From contig JAHLKI010000008.1 of NCBI GenBank assembly GCA_025602905.1, positions 434,001 to 498,000 of the forward strand: a DNA stretch of 64,000 bases. Reading direction: 5' to 3'. The position numbers were made by a program, and so were the translations under genes. The notes beneath the pieces were generated by a model. It worked only from the letters and a program-made list of their open reading frames with translations, did no database searches and was not told where the DNA came from. The stretch is from Phlyctochytrium arcticum. Lineage: Eukaryota; Chytridiomycota; Chytridiomycetes; Chytridiales; Chytridiaceae. Shown piece by piece: positions 48,085 to 57,101 of the stretch. Each line of letters begins with the position of its first letter. Positions within the stretch are counted from its first letter, which is position 1.

Positions 48085-49650
48085 TTACACTATTGATACA
48101 TCTTGCCCAATTACTTCCACATGGAAACCAATCTCCCGCAACGCCTTGCTGTCCAAAATAAGGCGCCCATCAAAAATGAAGGCGGGCTTCTTCATGCTAT
48201 CATATACGCGCTGGTAATCTAGCGTTTTAAACTCGTCCCACTCGGTCAAGATCAAAACCGCATCAGCGTCCTTGGCCGCCTCGTATGGATCTCGATGAAT
48301 AGAAACGCGTTTTTTATCTGAATCAAGAGTCGGTGAGTTTGGAGGATGCCAAAAAAGGAAAATAATCCACTTACATTGAACCAATGAGGTGCCTTCTGAC
48401 TCTACGAGATCCATTTCAATTTGCGAATCTTCGACCTTTGGGTCGTAAATATGAATATTGGCATTCTCTTGGATAAAGTGTTTAACCAGGGTGATTGCGG
48501 CAGATTCGCGGGTATCGCCGGTATTCTTCTTGAACGCAAATCCAAACACAGCCAGGTGTTTGTTGGTAATGGTATTGAATAGCCGCTTGATGATGCGTTC
48601 AACGAATCGGGATTTTTGATATTCGTTCATGGTCACCACTTGTCGCCAGTACTCGGCGACTTCTGGGAGATGCAGGCTTTCGCTCAGGTAGACCAAGTTG
48701 AGAATATCTTTCTGGAAACAGCTGCCGCCAAAGCCAACCGAGGCTTTTAAGAATTTGGGTCCGATCCGCGAGTCCAGCCCGCAGGCGTGAGCCACTTCGT
48801 CCACGTTGGCGCCAGTTGCTTCGCAGATGGCGGAAAGGGCATTGACGCTGGAAATGCGCTGAGCCAGCAGTGCATTAGCGGCAAGTTTGGAGAGTTCTGA
48901 GGACCAAAGACCCATCGTCACGACTTTGGATCGAGGAACCCAGTTGGAATAGAGATCAACAAGAACGCTTTGTGCTTTGAGTCCTTGTGGCGTTTGCAAA
49001 GATCCAATCAAGACTCGCTCGGGATACATGAGGTCGTCGACGGCGGTTCCTTCGGCGAGAAACTCTGGATTAGACAAAATGTCAAAATGGATGCCATCGC
49101 GTGAGTTTGCTTCCAGGATGGCTCGCATGCTTTCAGCGGTCCGACAAGGCACAGTTGATTTTTCGACCACTATTTTACTGCTCGTGGCGACTCGGGCGAT
49201 CCGTCGGGTCGCTGCTTCGACATAGGCCAGATCTGCCGCAAAGCCGGCTCCGACGCCCGCCTTTTTTGTGGGGGTATTGACCGACACGAAAATCAAGTCG
49301 GCATCAAGAATCCCTTGATCCACATCTGACGAGAAGAAGAGATTCTTGCCCCGGCGGGCAAAGACAATCTCGTCGAGCCCGGGCTCAAAAATGGGGAGGG
49401 TATCAGAGTTCCACGCTGCTATCCGGTCCGCATTGAGATCGACAATTGTGACGCGAACATTGGGGCATTTGAACGCTATCACGGCACATGTTGGCCCACC
49501 TAAATACATACAGTGGTCAGTACGTTGGTTGCCGGGATTCATTAGGGCCAGACACCTACCCACATAGCCAGCTCCCACACAACAGATGCTGAGCGTGTCG
49601 CCCGTGCCCATTTCGCCAATATCAGAGTTTCCCTTAGGTTCGCCGTTCAA
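48085..49650 (-). CDS. UGDH: UDP-glucose 6-dehydrogenase
   Basis: Oxidises UDP-glucose to UDP-glucuronate in two NAD-dependent steps, the entry point to uronic-acid and xylose sugar nucleotides. Motifs: [17 protein letters not shown] once an intron at about 49497-49560 is removed, [80 protein letters not shown], the catalytic Cys in [18 protein letters not shown] (about 48710-48740), [20 protein letters not shown] and [14 protein letters not shown]. Both introns visible here are multiples of three without stops, so retention would leave an open frame with inserted junk. Start at 49650; a second Met (MGTGDTLS) is also possible. Confidence 0.93.
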   Translation of the reverse strand: MNGEPKGNSDIGEMGTGDTLSICCVGAGYVGRCLALMNPGNQRTDHCMYLGGPTCAVIAFKCPNVRVTIVDLNADRIAAWNSDTLPIFEPGLDEIVFARRGKNLFFSSDVDQGILDADLIFVSVNTPTKKAGVGAGFAADLAYVEAATRRIARVATSSKIVVEKSTVPCRTAESMRAILEANSRDGIHFDILSNPEFLAEGTAVDDLMYPERVLIGSLQTPQGLKAQSVLVDLYSNWVPRSKVVTMGLWSSELSKLAANALLAQRISSVNALSAICEATGANVDEVAHACGLDSRIGPKFLKASVGFGGSCFQKDILNLVYLSESLHLPEVAEYWRQVVTMNEYQKSRFVERIIKRLFNTITNKHLAVFGFAFKKNTGDTRESAAITLVKHFIQENANIHIYDPKVEDSQIEMDLVESEGTSLVQCKWIIFLFWHPPNSPTLDSDKKRVSIHRDPYEAAKDADAVLILTEWDEFKTLDYQRVYDSMKKPAFIFDGRLILDSKALREIGFHVEVIGQDVSIV

Positions 49651-49821
49651 GTATGTTCCAGTGCAAGAGCGTGGGTGAACAGTGTAATGCCTTGAAGGAA
49701 TTCAAGACGGGTTCTTTGGTTTTATAAGGGCCCACTGTCTCCCTTTCGCGCAGCAGCGCGTCGCGAAAGTTCAAAGTGGCCGACGCGACAAAGGTAGGGC
49801 TTGGCTAGGGCTGGGCTTCTA

Positions 49822-50261
49822 ATGGACGCTTCTGAGATTGCGCAGCAAAAGAAGGTTTTCTCTGCCGCAGAAATCCAGGGATTTCCACTTTACCGGACCG
49901 CAGGAATTCAATTTTGCTTACAGAGAATTATGCTTGATGAATGACTACTATAAGGGTCTGTCAGCATCCATCGAGGACATCCTTCGCATTTCTTCGACTT
50001 GCAACTTGATACCCAACGCTGGGACCGACGAGCTGATGTGCGGGACGAGCTGATACAGTGGGAGTTTGTCAAGGAAGACCAAATGGGAGGGTGCCGGTCA
50101 AGTTCAAACATCTGGCCAGTACACATCTTACTGAACACTCGTTGAGCCGGCGGATCTATACCGCGACAACAAGTCATCGGGGTTGATTACCGCCGAGATG
50201 CGTCAAACCAGGTGTTGGAGCGATGAGCCCCTTGTATGAGATAAATGAGAATCGCTTAGTG
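49822..50261 (+). pseudogene. Probable remnant of a host gene interrupted by the element
   Basis: Short open pieces in different frames: MDASEIAQQKKVFSAAEIQG from 49822, DYYKGLSASIEDILRISSTC at about 49943-50005, VPVKFKHLASTHLTEHSLSR at about 50091-50150, and MSPLYEINENRLVGM just before the integration site. The last piece continues in frame on the far side of the element (58437-58625, KGTRAFSLIVSPFTGPPCSI and onward) if element and one target copy are removed. No family recognised. Introns rather than frameshifts could join some pieces. Confidence 0.35.
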
Positions 50262-50267
50262 GGTATG
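50262..50267. repeat. Target site duplication, left copy (GGTATG)
   Basis: GGTATG directly precedes the first base of the left terminal inverted repeat, and the identical hexamer directly follows the right one at 58431-58436. Six-base duplications are typical of Polinton/Maverick-type integration by retroviral-like integrases. Confidence 0.85.
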
Positions 50268-50650
50268 GGCGGCGTAGGAGTGGGCCCCCCAAAGACTTAG
50301 CTCTGAATCCCACTTGGTCAGACCAAAAGCCAGGCTCCTGGTACGAAAATAGGTTCGTTTTCCTGACTGGAAAACCGCAACTTTAATGCATTTTGGGGGC
50401 TCCTCGGTCGGATTCGGACAGGTCCCGATCTGCCGCTGTTCGATCCCAAATCTAGGTCCGTCCGCCCGAATCGGGCCTGCTTCGCCCACGTCCGGATCTG
50501 GGTCAGTTCTGTGCCATATCTAGTCTGCTGGTCCGAATCCGAAAGGAGGCATGTAGGTATCAATTGTGCACCCATTCGCTTCCCAAAAGGGGGCCTGTCC
50601 GCGGGATTCGGATATGTACCGGAATTGGCACAGTTGAGTGCTAGATGCGG
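50268..50650 (+). repeat. Left terminal inverted repeat
   Basis: About 383 bp. The outer ~80 bp match the reverse complement of the right end almost perfectly, and similarity continues with small indels to about 50650 (AGTGCTAGATGCGG opposite CAGTGCCAGATGTCG). It contains one copy of the ~67-bp CCATATCTAGTCTNCTGGNC block that is tandemly repeated in the right repeat. Ends 110 bp before the first element gene, so it probably carries its promoter. Confidence 0.88.
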
Positions 50651-50762
50651 TCTAAATCTAGTATCAACTTTTGAGTTGATGGTCACTTGATTGGTGAGGC
50701 CCCCGACTTTTCTGACAAGAATGATTTTATTTTCTTCCCTCTGTACCAGAAATCAAAAGAAC

Positions 50763-52682
50763 ATGGCTAAATCAAAAAAGACGGCTAAATCAAAGAACAT
50801 TGTTCCAAGAGAACCAAGAGTGGCAACAACTTACGACGCCGTCTGGAGTTACGAAACTGGCCACGGCCCCCGCACAGTACGCCACGAGTTTACGACGAAA
50901 TTAAAAAAAGGTTTCGATATAGCAGCGGCCAAACGCTCGTTCAAGTACTTCGCCAAGAAACAACATGTTGATAAGCATCTTCACCTACACGACCTCGTCA
51001 TCACTTCGGTGGAGGGGATGCCAGTGGAAGGGCCGAATCGGCCAATTGCTGGAGGGGTTTTTGTGATAGAGTTCAAAATCCTGTATGAGTACGAAGGTTA
51101 CCAAGGCCGAGAGACGGTAATCCGTGAGGGCGTCACCGGTGTGATGCAAAGTATGCCGATTTTGAAGAATCGGCGGGAGGTGGATGCGCACGTGGCAGAA
51201 AAGTTACAGGAATGGCGAGATGCAGTGGAATCTGGAGAGATTAAACTACCCAATACGGCCGATAAGCTGACGGATACGCCATTGGAAGCAATTGAACTTA
51301 GTGTGACACAAGTGGATCCCGATCGCATTGATGCCGAGGAAGCGAGAAGCTATGTACGGAACATGCGCATGAAGAAATCGGCACCCGAGAAGATTTTCAC
51401 TTTTCGGACCAATGACGCCAAAGAAACAGTGTCTGTTCAGCTGGAGGACGTTTGTGTTCTCGAATATCTTGTAAACGTTGGACAGAATTGGGCGGAGAAG
51501 TCGAATGGAGTAAATCGCTCACAAGGATGGAAGAGGGGGTATCCCCGCACGGTACCGGACATGGCGGAATGGTTCAAGCTGGAGAACGCGAGTGACGGCG
51601 TGAGCATTAACATGCTGATTCCGTTTTGTGAGCGCTTTTCCTACAACCTGTATGCTTTTGACTGCTTGGGACGAAAAGTGGCCACGTACAAGGTTGCCGA
51701 CAACAACGCGGAGAACGAGCCTCCACCAAAACGAAGCAAGGCAGCACATTCCCCATCCCTTGTGTTCTGGATTAAGGACGAACACGTTTATCCAGTTACT
51801 GACCAGGGGTTCAAACTCTCTCTGATGCGCACTGACTCTCACCGCCCGCCACGTCAAAAGTATAAAGAGGCGGACATCAAGGCGATTGACCCGAGTTCTG
51901 CGGAGGTGACTGAGCTTCTGCAGGACCAATCTGCGCATGGCCTAGTGCTGATGAGCGACAGCGGAAAGGAGAGTGGCCTCGAGAAGATTTACGAGCTTAT
52001 CGTGAATGAAACAAGCGTTCACCCCATGGTGGAGCTATCGGCGTCAGGTGTTTCGAGTTTGCGGACGGATCGTTTGGAGGTTCGTCTCTGTGAGGAACCA
52101 GCCCGGGCGCAGACAACTGCGACTAGGCTTGGCGTTGACTATCATGGTCAGAGCATCACAGCTATTGGGATGGACTTCTTGTCGCAGATCCGCGGCAAGT
52201 TTGAATCGAGTGTGTACTCAGCCGAAGTTGCAGAGGTAGTCGCGTCTCGAGAGTTCTACCGGTCGCAAGTCAACATCGGCACGGAATCGCTTTGCGAATG
52301 TGGGGTCCCTCTAAACAACTGCATGCTGCATGTGTTTGAGACCGCGGGACATGGGGACAGTAATCGGCTGCGCCTTCCAAGCATGAATATTCTCAAAGGC
52401 GAGTTGGACGAGACTCTTTTGACAACAGTGGATATCAACAATAACTGCCCGACCAATGCGGCAGACATGCCTCCCGTTTTGCTGTGTTTACCGTTGGTGA
52501 TGAAGTTGAGGTGTATTCTTTGGCGTTGTTTGAGGCAAACGAAGCCAGAAAACAAAAGATCAACGATGCGACCACCACCCCTGGCGAACAGGCACCGAGT
52601 TTCTTTTACTGTGAAACGAAGACAACAAGCCGAATCAGTCCGTTCTGGCATGGAAATGGATATTACGACATTGAAGTGGTGA
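50763..52682 (+). CDS. N-terminal part of divergent family-B-like DNA polymerase (frameshifted)
   Basis: First ATG with a plausible basic start (MAKSKKTAKSKN); an ATG at 50721 is in frame upstream. The frame runs about 640 residues. Recognisable blocks: a segment EKSNGVNRSQGWKRGYPRTV, then SINMLIPFCERFSYNLYAFD followed later by LVFWIKDEHVYPVTDQ, an arrangement seen before the palm in polymerases of polinton-like and related viruses (a cysteine/aromatic block followed by an H.YP block). True homology is lost after about 52476, where reading continues one base back in the frame starting at 52484. The shift sits in a TTTT run (52477-52480). It is either decay, sequencing loss of one T, or, less likely, programmed frameshifting, since no canonical slippery heptamer is in phase. 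Function: replication of the element, inferred. Confidence 0.6.
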   Translation: MAKSKKTAKSKNIVPREPRVATTYDAVWSYETGHGPRTVRHEFTTKLKKGFDIAAAKRSFKYFAKKQHVDKHLHLHDLVITSVEGMPVEGPNRPIAGGVFVIEFKILYEYEGYQGRETVIREGVTGVMQSMPILKNRREVDAHVAEKLQEWRDAVESGEIKLPNTADKLTDTPLEAIELSVTQVDPDRIDAEEARSYVRNMRMKKSAPEKIFTFRTNDAKETVSVQLEDVCVLEYLVNVGQNWAEKSNGVNRSQGWKRGYPRTVPDMAEWFKLENASDGVSINMLIPFCERFSYNLYAFDCLGRKVATYKVADNNAENEPPPKRSKAAHSPSLVFWIKDEHVYPVTDQGFKLSLMRTDSHRPPRQKYKEADIKAIDPSSAEVTELLQDQSAHGLVLMSDSGKESGLEKIYELIVNETSVHPMVELSASGVSSLRTDRLEVRLCEEPARAQTTATRLGVDYHGQSITAIGMDFLSQIRGKFESSVYSAEVAEVVASREFYRSQVNIGTESLCECGVPLNNCMLHVFETAGHGDSNRLRLPSMNILKGELDETLLTTVDINNNCPTNAADMPPVLLCLPLVMKLRCILWRCLRQTKPENKRSTMRPPPLANRHRVSFTVKRRQQAESVRSGMEMDITTLKW

Positions 52683-55387
52683 AGACTGCTAGGCGACACA
52701 GGTTTCCCTTCAAAATTACGCACCGACTGCGGGCTCGGCAAGGATTGGAGAGCAACTTTTTCAAACCGTTCATTGCCTGCTTAGAAGCGGCTTTCAATCT
52801 TGACGATCCTGAAGAGAAGGCGATGTACAAAGCCGTGGCGACCCGGACCATAGGAGCGCTGGGCTCTTGCAAAGCGTACAGAAACTCTCGATCCTGTGCA
52901 ACGCGAGATCACGGGATGATGTCTTATCTTGTATGGGACATTCTTAGAGGATACCGAGAGAAAAAAAAATCCGTGAACTTGCGCATTCAAGAAAGTACGC
53001 TGCTAGGGTACCAAATTACTGTTGAAGAGGTTACGGAACGCGAGCACGATTCGCGACCGATGCACGCCAAGATCATTCAGCGAACGTACTGTCGGCTGTA
53101 TGATATGTTGGCCAAAGTCAAAAAGTGGTCGCCAGAAACCGAACTAGTGCAGATTCGAACGGATGCTATGACGTTTCTCTTTCCGTCAACCTCGGAGAAA
53201 GCGCGTGTCGATGAGTTGCTGGCAAAGGAACCAGGTTGGAAGTTCGAACCAACATGGAAGCCATTGAAGAACCCCAGCATGAAGATCTCGACCGCCCCTC
53301 TCGTGCGGAAAACGCCATCGGTTCCTTGGCACGAGGTAGCACTTGCTTCAAGCAGCGAGCTGACACCGAAGTATTTGCATGATATGACTGGGGGTGCGCT
53401 TATTGAGGGTAAACCTGGAACGGGAAAATCAACAGTCATCAAGACCTTTCCGCAATATCTAGCGGAATGCGGAGTTAAGCACCAAGTCGTGTCATATACC
53501 AACAACGTCGCACGCCGACTGGATGGAATGACGATTCACTCGAGCATAGCTCTCACGAACTTCAAGAAATGCGATGTAATCATTGTTGATGAGGTGTACA
53601 TGGTCTCCATTGACGTGATGGCACATCTTGTGACTTACAAAAAGCGGAATCCGGCAACGCGATTCTATCTGTTTGGCGACTATCGGCAGCTTCCCCCCGT
53701 GGAGATGGGGAGTCCCTACGATTATATCAATGGAAATGTGCTGAAGTCTCTTGTCCAGGATTCAGACGGAATTCCCACCCGCATCACGCTGGAGAAAAAC
53801 TATCGATATGGACAGGAGACGGAGGCGATGTTGGACGGTGTATGGAATGATCGCAAGGCCATTGAGACGTTCACTTTCTCAGCCGGCTACTGCTCGCGAT
53901 CACTTGTTCCTGGACATACAGATAGGAAGCGGAAGCAGAATACAATCACAGCGGGAACCAATCTCTCTCTGTCCGGTTCGACATTATCTCTGAACCCCTC
54001 GATAACGCTCACAGGAAACAATCGAACTTTGGGACTTGTTGTAAGTGGCAGTCAACCCGCCTTGAATCTGGTAAACACGTCCGGTGGGGCGGGTTCGTGG
54101 CAACTTTACTCGACGACAACAGGCGACGCCATTGGTACAGGGTACCTTTCCCTGCTGAATACTACTTCTGGTGGGGCAACACCGGTATTTCATATCAACA
54201 AGAATGACAATTCTATGTCGCTAGTCGCCGGGAATTTAATAGTTAACAGGTCTGTTGATAGCTACGTCAATATCACGGCTTCAAACACGTCTACTGCTTC
54301 GAACGCTCTTGCGGGGATTTCAGTCCAAACCGGAAATGGTGGCATTCATCTGTTTCTCAACAGTTCTGCAAGAACAGTGGACGGTGGTGTCAATTCCGCA
54401 ACGCTAAGAAACGACGTAGGTGACTTATTGTTACAGGCTAAAGGAGGAGCAGGTATCGGCGTCCGTATCTCTGCAACGAGCAACAATGTCAGTATCGCGA
54501 AGGACTTGTCCGTTGGCGGCAACATCATTGCTGCAAACCTACTCCTGAGCGAGTCTACGGATGCCGTATCCACAACAACTGGGGCTTTACGGGTTGCTGG
54601 AGGGATTCAGGTCAGCAAGAGCATCTTTTTGGGCAATCCAGCCATAAACTCTATGGTTCTCTTTGCCGGTAAGGAAAAGTACCAATCCTTCTCAGACGCA
54701 GCGAATGGGATCGCAATGACGCTCGGTGTTAATCGTACCGGCAATAGGCAGTTGTGGATTTATGATTCCGCAAACACTGCTCCGTCCAGTGCCGTATTGA
54801 GAATCACGCCTTCCGGAACTCGACCTCTCATCAGTGGGGTGTCTCTGGACGGCTTTACCGAATTGCCAATAGAAACAACTTCGTTTATTGTTAACGAAAC
54901 TCTTACGGCGAACAACGTGCAAGCCGTAACCGTCCGTGAGACCAAGCCGGATGCTTGGCACTATACAACAACTACATCGCAAAGTTTCGCTGCTTATACA
55001 ACAGCAGTTTTGAATTGGACGAGCGGAACGGCTTTCCAGTTGAATGGAGCGGTGCATTCTCAAACATACACAGTGAAGGTCGCGGGTTGGTATCGTGTAA
55101 GTTGTTCAGTGGTTATCAATACGGTTCAACAGGCCTTTGAGGCGCCAATCAACATTGTTGAGTTGATACTATTCGCCCCACCCTTAACACAGCGTCAAAA
55201 TACAATCATCCCTTTGACGACAACAACTTTACCATATACGATCCAGTCAACATTTGTGGTGTATTGCACCATCAACTCTGAATTGAAAATGATGATAAAT
55301 TGCTCGCAACCAGCCACAACAAACGTCGCGAGTAACGGGACTTACCATGGGTGTACGTATTTTCTTGGACAATTCATTGCGCCTTAG
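52484..55387 (+). CDS. Chimeric frame: polymerase palm, truncated SF1 helicase, and fibre protein
   Basis: The 967-residue frame has three parts. Residues 1-230 continue the polymerase: FFKPFIACLEAAFNLDD then K.....TRTIGALGSCKAYR (motif-B-like), PMHAKIIQRTYCRLYDML and LVQIRTDAMTF (motif-C-like with one Asp). Residues about 300-465 are a Pif1/RecD-like SF1 helicase: Walker A IEGKPGTGKST (about 53402), VVSYTNNVARRL (Ia), VIIVDEVYMVS (II), FYLFGDYRQLPPVE (III) and RITLEKNYRYG (IV). Motifs V and VI are absent. From about residue 480 the sequence becomes a Ser/Thr/Asn-rich fibre (NTITAGTNLSLSGSTLSLNP, KDLSVGGNIIAANLLLSEST, DAVSTTTGALRVAGGIQVSK) ending in a beta-rich knob (FAAYTTAVLNWTSGTAFQLN, TYTVKVAGWYRVSCSVVINT) of C1q/TNF type. 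The join suggests an in-frame deletion. A stable functional product is doubtful. Confidence 0.7.
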   Translation: MFTVGDEVEVYSLALFEANEARKQKINDATTTPGEQAPSFFYCETKTTSRISPFWHGNGYYDIEVVKTARRHRFPFKITHRLRARQGLESNFFKPFIACLEAAFNLDDPEEKAMYKAVATRTIGALGSCKAYRNSRSCATRDHGMMSYLVWDILRGYREKKKSVNLRIQESTLLGYQITVEEVTEREHDSRPMHAKIIQRTYCRLYDMLAKVKKWSPETELVQIRTDAMTFLFPSTSEKARVDELLAKEPGWKFEPTWKPLKNPSMKISTAPLVRKTPSVPWHEVALASSSELTPKYLHDMTGGALIEGKPGTGKSTVIKTFPQYLAECGVKHQVVSYTNNVARRLDGMTIHSSIALTNFKKCDVIIVDEVYMVSIDVMAHLVTYKKRNPATRFYLFGDYRQLPPVEMGSPYDYINGNVLKSLVQDSDGIPTRITLEKNYRYGQETEAMLDGVWNDRKAIETFTFSAGYCSRSLVPGHTDRKRKQNTITAGTNLSLSGSTLSLNPSITLTGNNRTLGLVVSGSQPALNLVNTSGGAGSWQLYSTTTGDAIGTGYLSLLNTTSGGATPVFHINKNDNSMSLVAGNLIVNRSVDSYVNITASNTSTASNALAGISVQTGNGGIHLFLNSSARTVDGGVNSATLRNDVGDLLLQAKGGAGIGVRISATSNNVSIAKDLSVGGNIIAANLLLSESTDAVSTTTGALRVAGGIQVSKSIFLGNPAINSMVLFAGKEKYQSFSDAANGIAMTLGVNRTGNRQLWIYDSANTAPSSAVLRITPSGTRPLISGVSLDGFTELPIETTSFIVNETLTANNVQAVTVRETKPDAWHYTTTTSQSFAAYTTAVLNWTSGTAFQLNGAVHSQTYTVKVAGWYRVSCSVVINTVQQAFEAPINIVELILFAPPLTQRQNTIIPLTTTTLPYTIQSTFVVYCTINSELKMMINCSQPATTNVASNGTYHGCTYFLGQFIAP
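53380..53850 (+). other. SF1 helicase core, motifs I-IV only
   Basis: Sub-region of the chimeric frame. Motifs I, Ia, II, III and IV are intact, but about 150 residues normally carrying motif V (T.HK.QG.T) and motif VI (VA.SR) are missing before fibre sequence begins near 53935. Without VI the arginine finger is absent, so ATPase-driven unwinding is unlikely. Confidence 0.7.
53935..55387 (+). other. Fibre/attachment-type protein segment with C1q/TNF-like knob
   Basis: Sub-region of the chimeric frame, about 480 residues. It has beta-repeat blocks of the type seen in virion fibres of giant algal and amoebal viruses and some large phages (DLSVGGNI..., ST..AVSTTTGAL.VAGGI), then a jelly-roll-like knob. 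The genuine N-terminus is missing or replaced by helicase sequence. In the family, such knobs trimerise and bind receptors or surface glycans; here that is inference. Confidence 0.6.
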
Positions 55388-55456
55388 ATCTCCTCAGAAC
55401 TCATCTACTAGCAAGCGTGAGTTTTTTTCCACTCATTGTAATATATACGTACTTCA

Positions 55457-56428
55457 ATGCCTGTCATTCGTGTCCTGAACTATCAGTTTGACCCGCCTGA
55501 TCCGCGCGACCGTCCGTTGACATTCAAGACGCCTAACCGTAGTGAGCTCTTGCCTGCCAAAACCGACCTGTCCGACAAACTCGGCATGGTATATGAGCAA
55601 GGCAATTTGGGTGCTTGCACAGCGTGCAGTCTCTGCTCACAACTGACTTTCCTCTCAAAGCAGAACGGTGCCGAACAGTATTTCAGCCGATTGTATTGTT
55701 ACTGGTTTGGTCGCCAGCTAGCGGGCTATCCGCTAAATCAGGACTCCGGGCTGTCACTGCGTCAGGCTATCAAAGCGGTGGCGAATGGGATTGTTCTAGA
55801 GACCGATTGGCCCTACATCATCCCAAAGTTCAGTCAAAAACCTAGCGTTGAGGTTGTCCGCTCGTCACAAAAATGTATTGCCTATGTGGCCGTCGACCAT
55901 GACCTCCAATCTTTGCGTCGTTGTCTTGTAAAAAAACCTATCAGTTTTGGTTTAACTTTGAGAAAATCGTTTATGTCCAAAGCCGTTGCCGCGTCTGGTT
56001 TGATCCCAATACCAGAGGTAAACGAACCGGCAGAAGGCGGTCACTGTATGCTGCTGGTGGGTTATAATTCCGACATGAAATTGTTCAAGGTCTTGAACTC
56101 GTGGGGACCTCAATGGGGTCAAAGAGGATACTGTTTCATTCCACAGGACATGATTCTTAATCCGACTATGACGGCCGATTTCTGGTGCGTTACTGAACTC
56201 CGATTTGATGCAAATCTTGTAAGGCCGTTGGCCCCTGCACGACGAGCGATTGACACGGCTGCAACCATCATCGCGTCTGTCGAGGCAACGGAATGGGTGC
56301 CTGACCGCATGTATTCAAATCAACAAAGAGTCATTTTTGAAGACTCTGTTTATGTTTGCCGCCTGGGACATCGATCGATCCCCATATGGACTCCTTCCGC
56401 TACAGCGGTGCTTTGGAAGTTGCTGTGA
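55457..56428 (+). CDS. Papain-like (C1) cysteine protease with C-terminal CBM5/12-like chitin-binding module
   Basis: 323 residues, intact frame from ATG 55457. The nucleophile region is VYEQGNLGACTACSLCSQ (Cys near 54, Gln oxyanion at 48). The catalytic His is in EGGHCMLLVGYN (about residue 195) and Asn in KVLNSWGPQWGQRGY (about 214). This is the C1 papain triad in the short form found in bacterial and viral members; no propeptide or signal peptide is obvious. Residues about 280-323 (TEWVPDRMYSNQQRVIFEDS ... VYVC, then PIWTPSATAVLWKLL) follow the aromatic spacing of carbohydrate-binding modules 5/12. A second, degenerate copy of this C-terminus lies at 57818-57900 on the other strand. Possible role: wall attachment or breaching during entry or exit, inferred. 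Confidence 0.75.
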   Translation: MPVIRVLNYQFDPPDPRDRPLTFKTPNRSELLPAKTDLSDKLGMVYEQGNLGACTACSLCSQLTFLSKQNGAEQYFSRLYCYWFGRQLAGYPLNQDSGLSLRQAIKAVANGIVLETDWPYIIPKFSQKPSVEVVRSSQKCIAYVAVDHDLQSLRRCLVKKPISFGLTLRKSFMSKAVAASGLIPIPEVNEPAEGGHCMLLVGYNSDMKLFKVLNSWGPQWGQRGYCFIPQDMILNPTMTADFWCVTELRFDANLVRPLAPARRAIDTAATIIASVEATEWVPDRMYSNQQRVIFEDSVYVCRLGHRSIPIWTPSATAVLWKLL

Positions 56429-56597
56429 AAAAACCGACAGCATCGCGCTGTCTGAAAAAGTGCCATCTCCGCTTACATAATGCCTGGTGGCTTCCCCTAG
56501 CAACAGTGTTGCGTCCCGAGGAAACCCGCTGTGGACTAAAAGGCTTTGCGATGTAAAGATAACACCCGTCGAGGTCTTCAAATCGATTCGCCGCACA

Positions 56598-57101
56598 ATG
56601 TACGTTCGAGAGACAGAACTACAGAATTATATCATCAACCACCGTGTATGCGGATATGAGCGGTCGCGCTATCCCTTCTGTGTCGCTGTAGAATGGGAAG
56701 TCGAGCCCTCTGGGAAAGGGGATCTGGTCTTCACCAACGCTGACGAGACTAAATACTTGGTCATCGAAACGAAAGTACTGCATAATGGAACTGGGTCTAC
56801 TGCCTCTAACGCCAGAACGGTGGCTCGACGAAAAAATGCGGAACAAGTGCAACGATACACCGATGCTTGGGCCAAGCTCCATCCTTTGGCGACCGTCGTT
56901 GGACTGAGCTGTGAGGGCAAACGTCAAGGGTCGACGTGGAAACTGACATGGGGTGATAATCTTGTCAAGCCGAACACGGACGTCGAACGACTGTTCGAAC
57001 GGCTCGCGGGTGCCGGATTAGGAACGAAACTGGCTGTAGGAGGTCTCCTCGGAATGTTTCTCATGGCATCAGCATCAGAAGCAGCCGATGATAGCGATTG
57101 A
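56598..57101 (+). CDS. PD-(D/E)XK-type nuclease
   Basis: About 167 residues from the first ATG in frame (MYVRETELQNYI); the frame is open further upstream without an ATG. Core motif GKGDLVFTN...KYLVIETKV places D42, E57 and K59 in the G-D-(x)n-E-x-K arrangement, followed by NAEQVQRYTDAW, the Q...Y motif common in this superfamily. The C-terminus has a Gly/Ala-rich hydrophobic stretch (LAVGGLLGMFLMASA) that may be a membrane helix, which is odd for a nuclease. It could process element ends or degrade competing DNA; neither is shown. It starts 170 bp after the protease stop, same strand. Confidence 0.6.
   Translation: MYVRETELQNYIINHRVCGYERSRYPFCVAVEWEVEPSGKGDLVFTNADETKYLVIETKVLHNGTGSTASNARTVARRKNAEQVQRYTDAWAKLHPLATVVGLSCEGKRQGSTWKLTWGDNLVKPNTDVERLFERLAGAGLGTKLAVGGLLGMFLMASASEAADDSD

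Noticed and set aside
50318..50686. Minus-strand open frames inside the left terminal repeat, with matching frames in the right repeat
   Set aside because: They follow the repeat DNA, lack domain features and are broken differently in the two copies. Open by composition only.
52484..55387. Treating the 967-residue frame as one ordinary functional protein
   Set aside because: Helicase motifs V and VI are missing and the second half belongs to an unrelated fibre family, so a deletion join is more likely.
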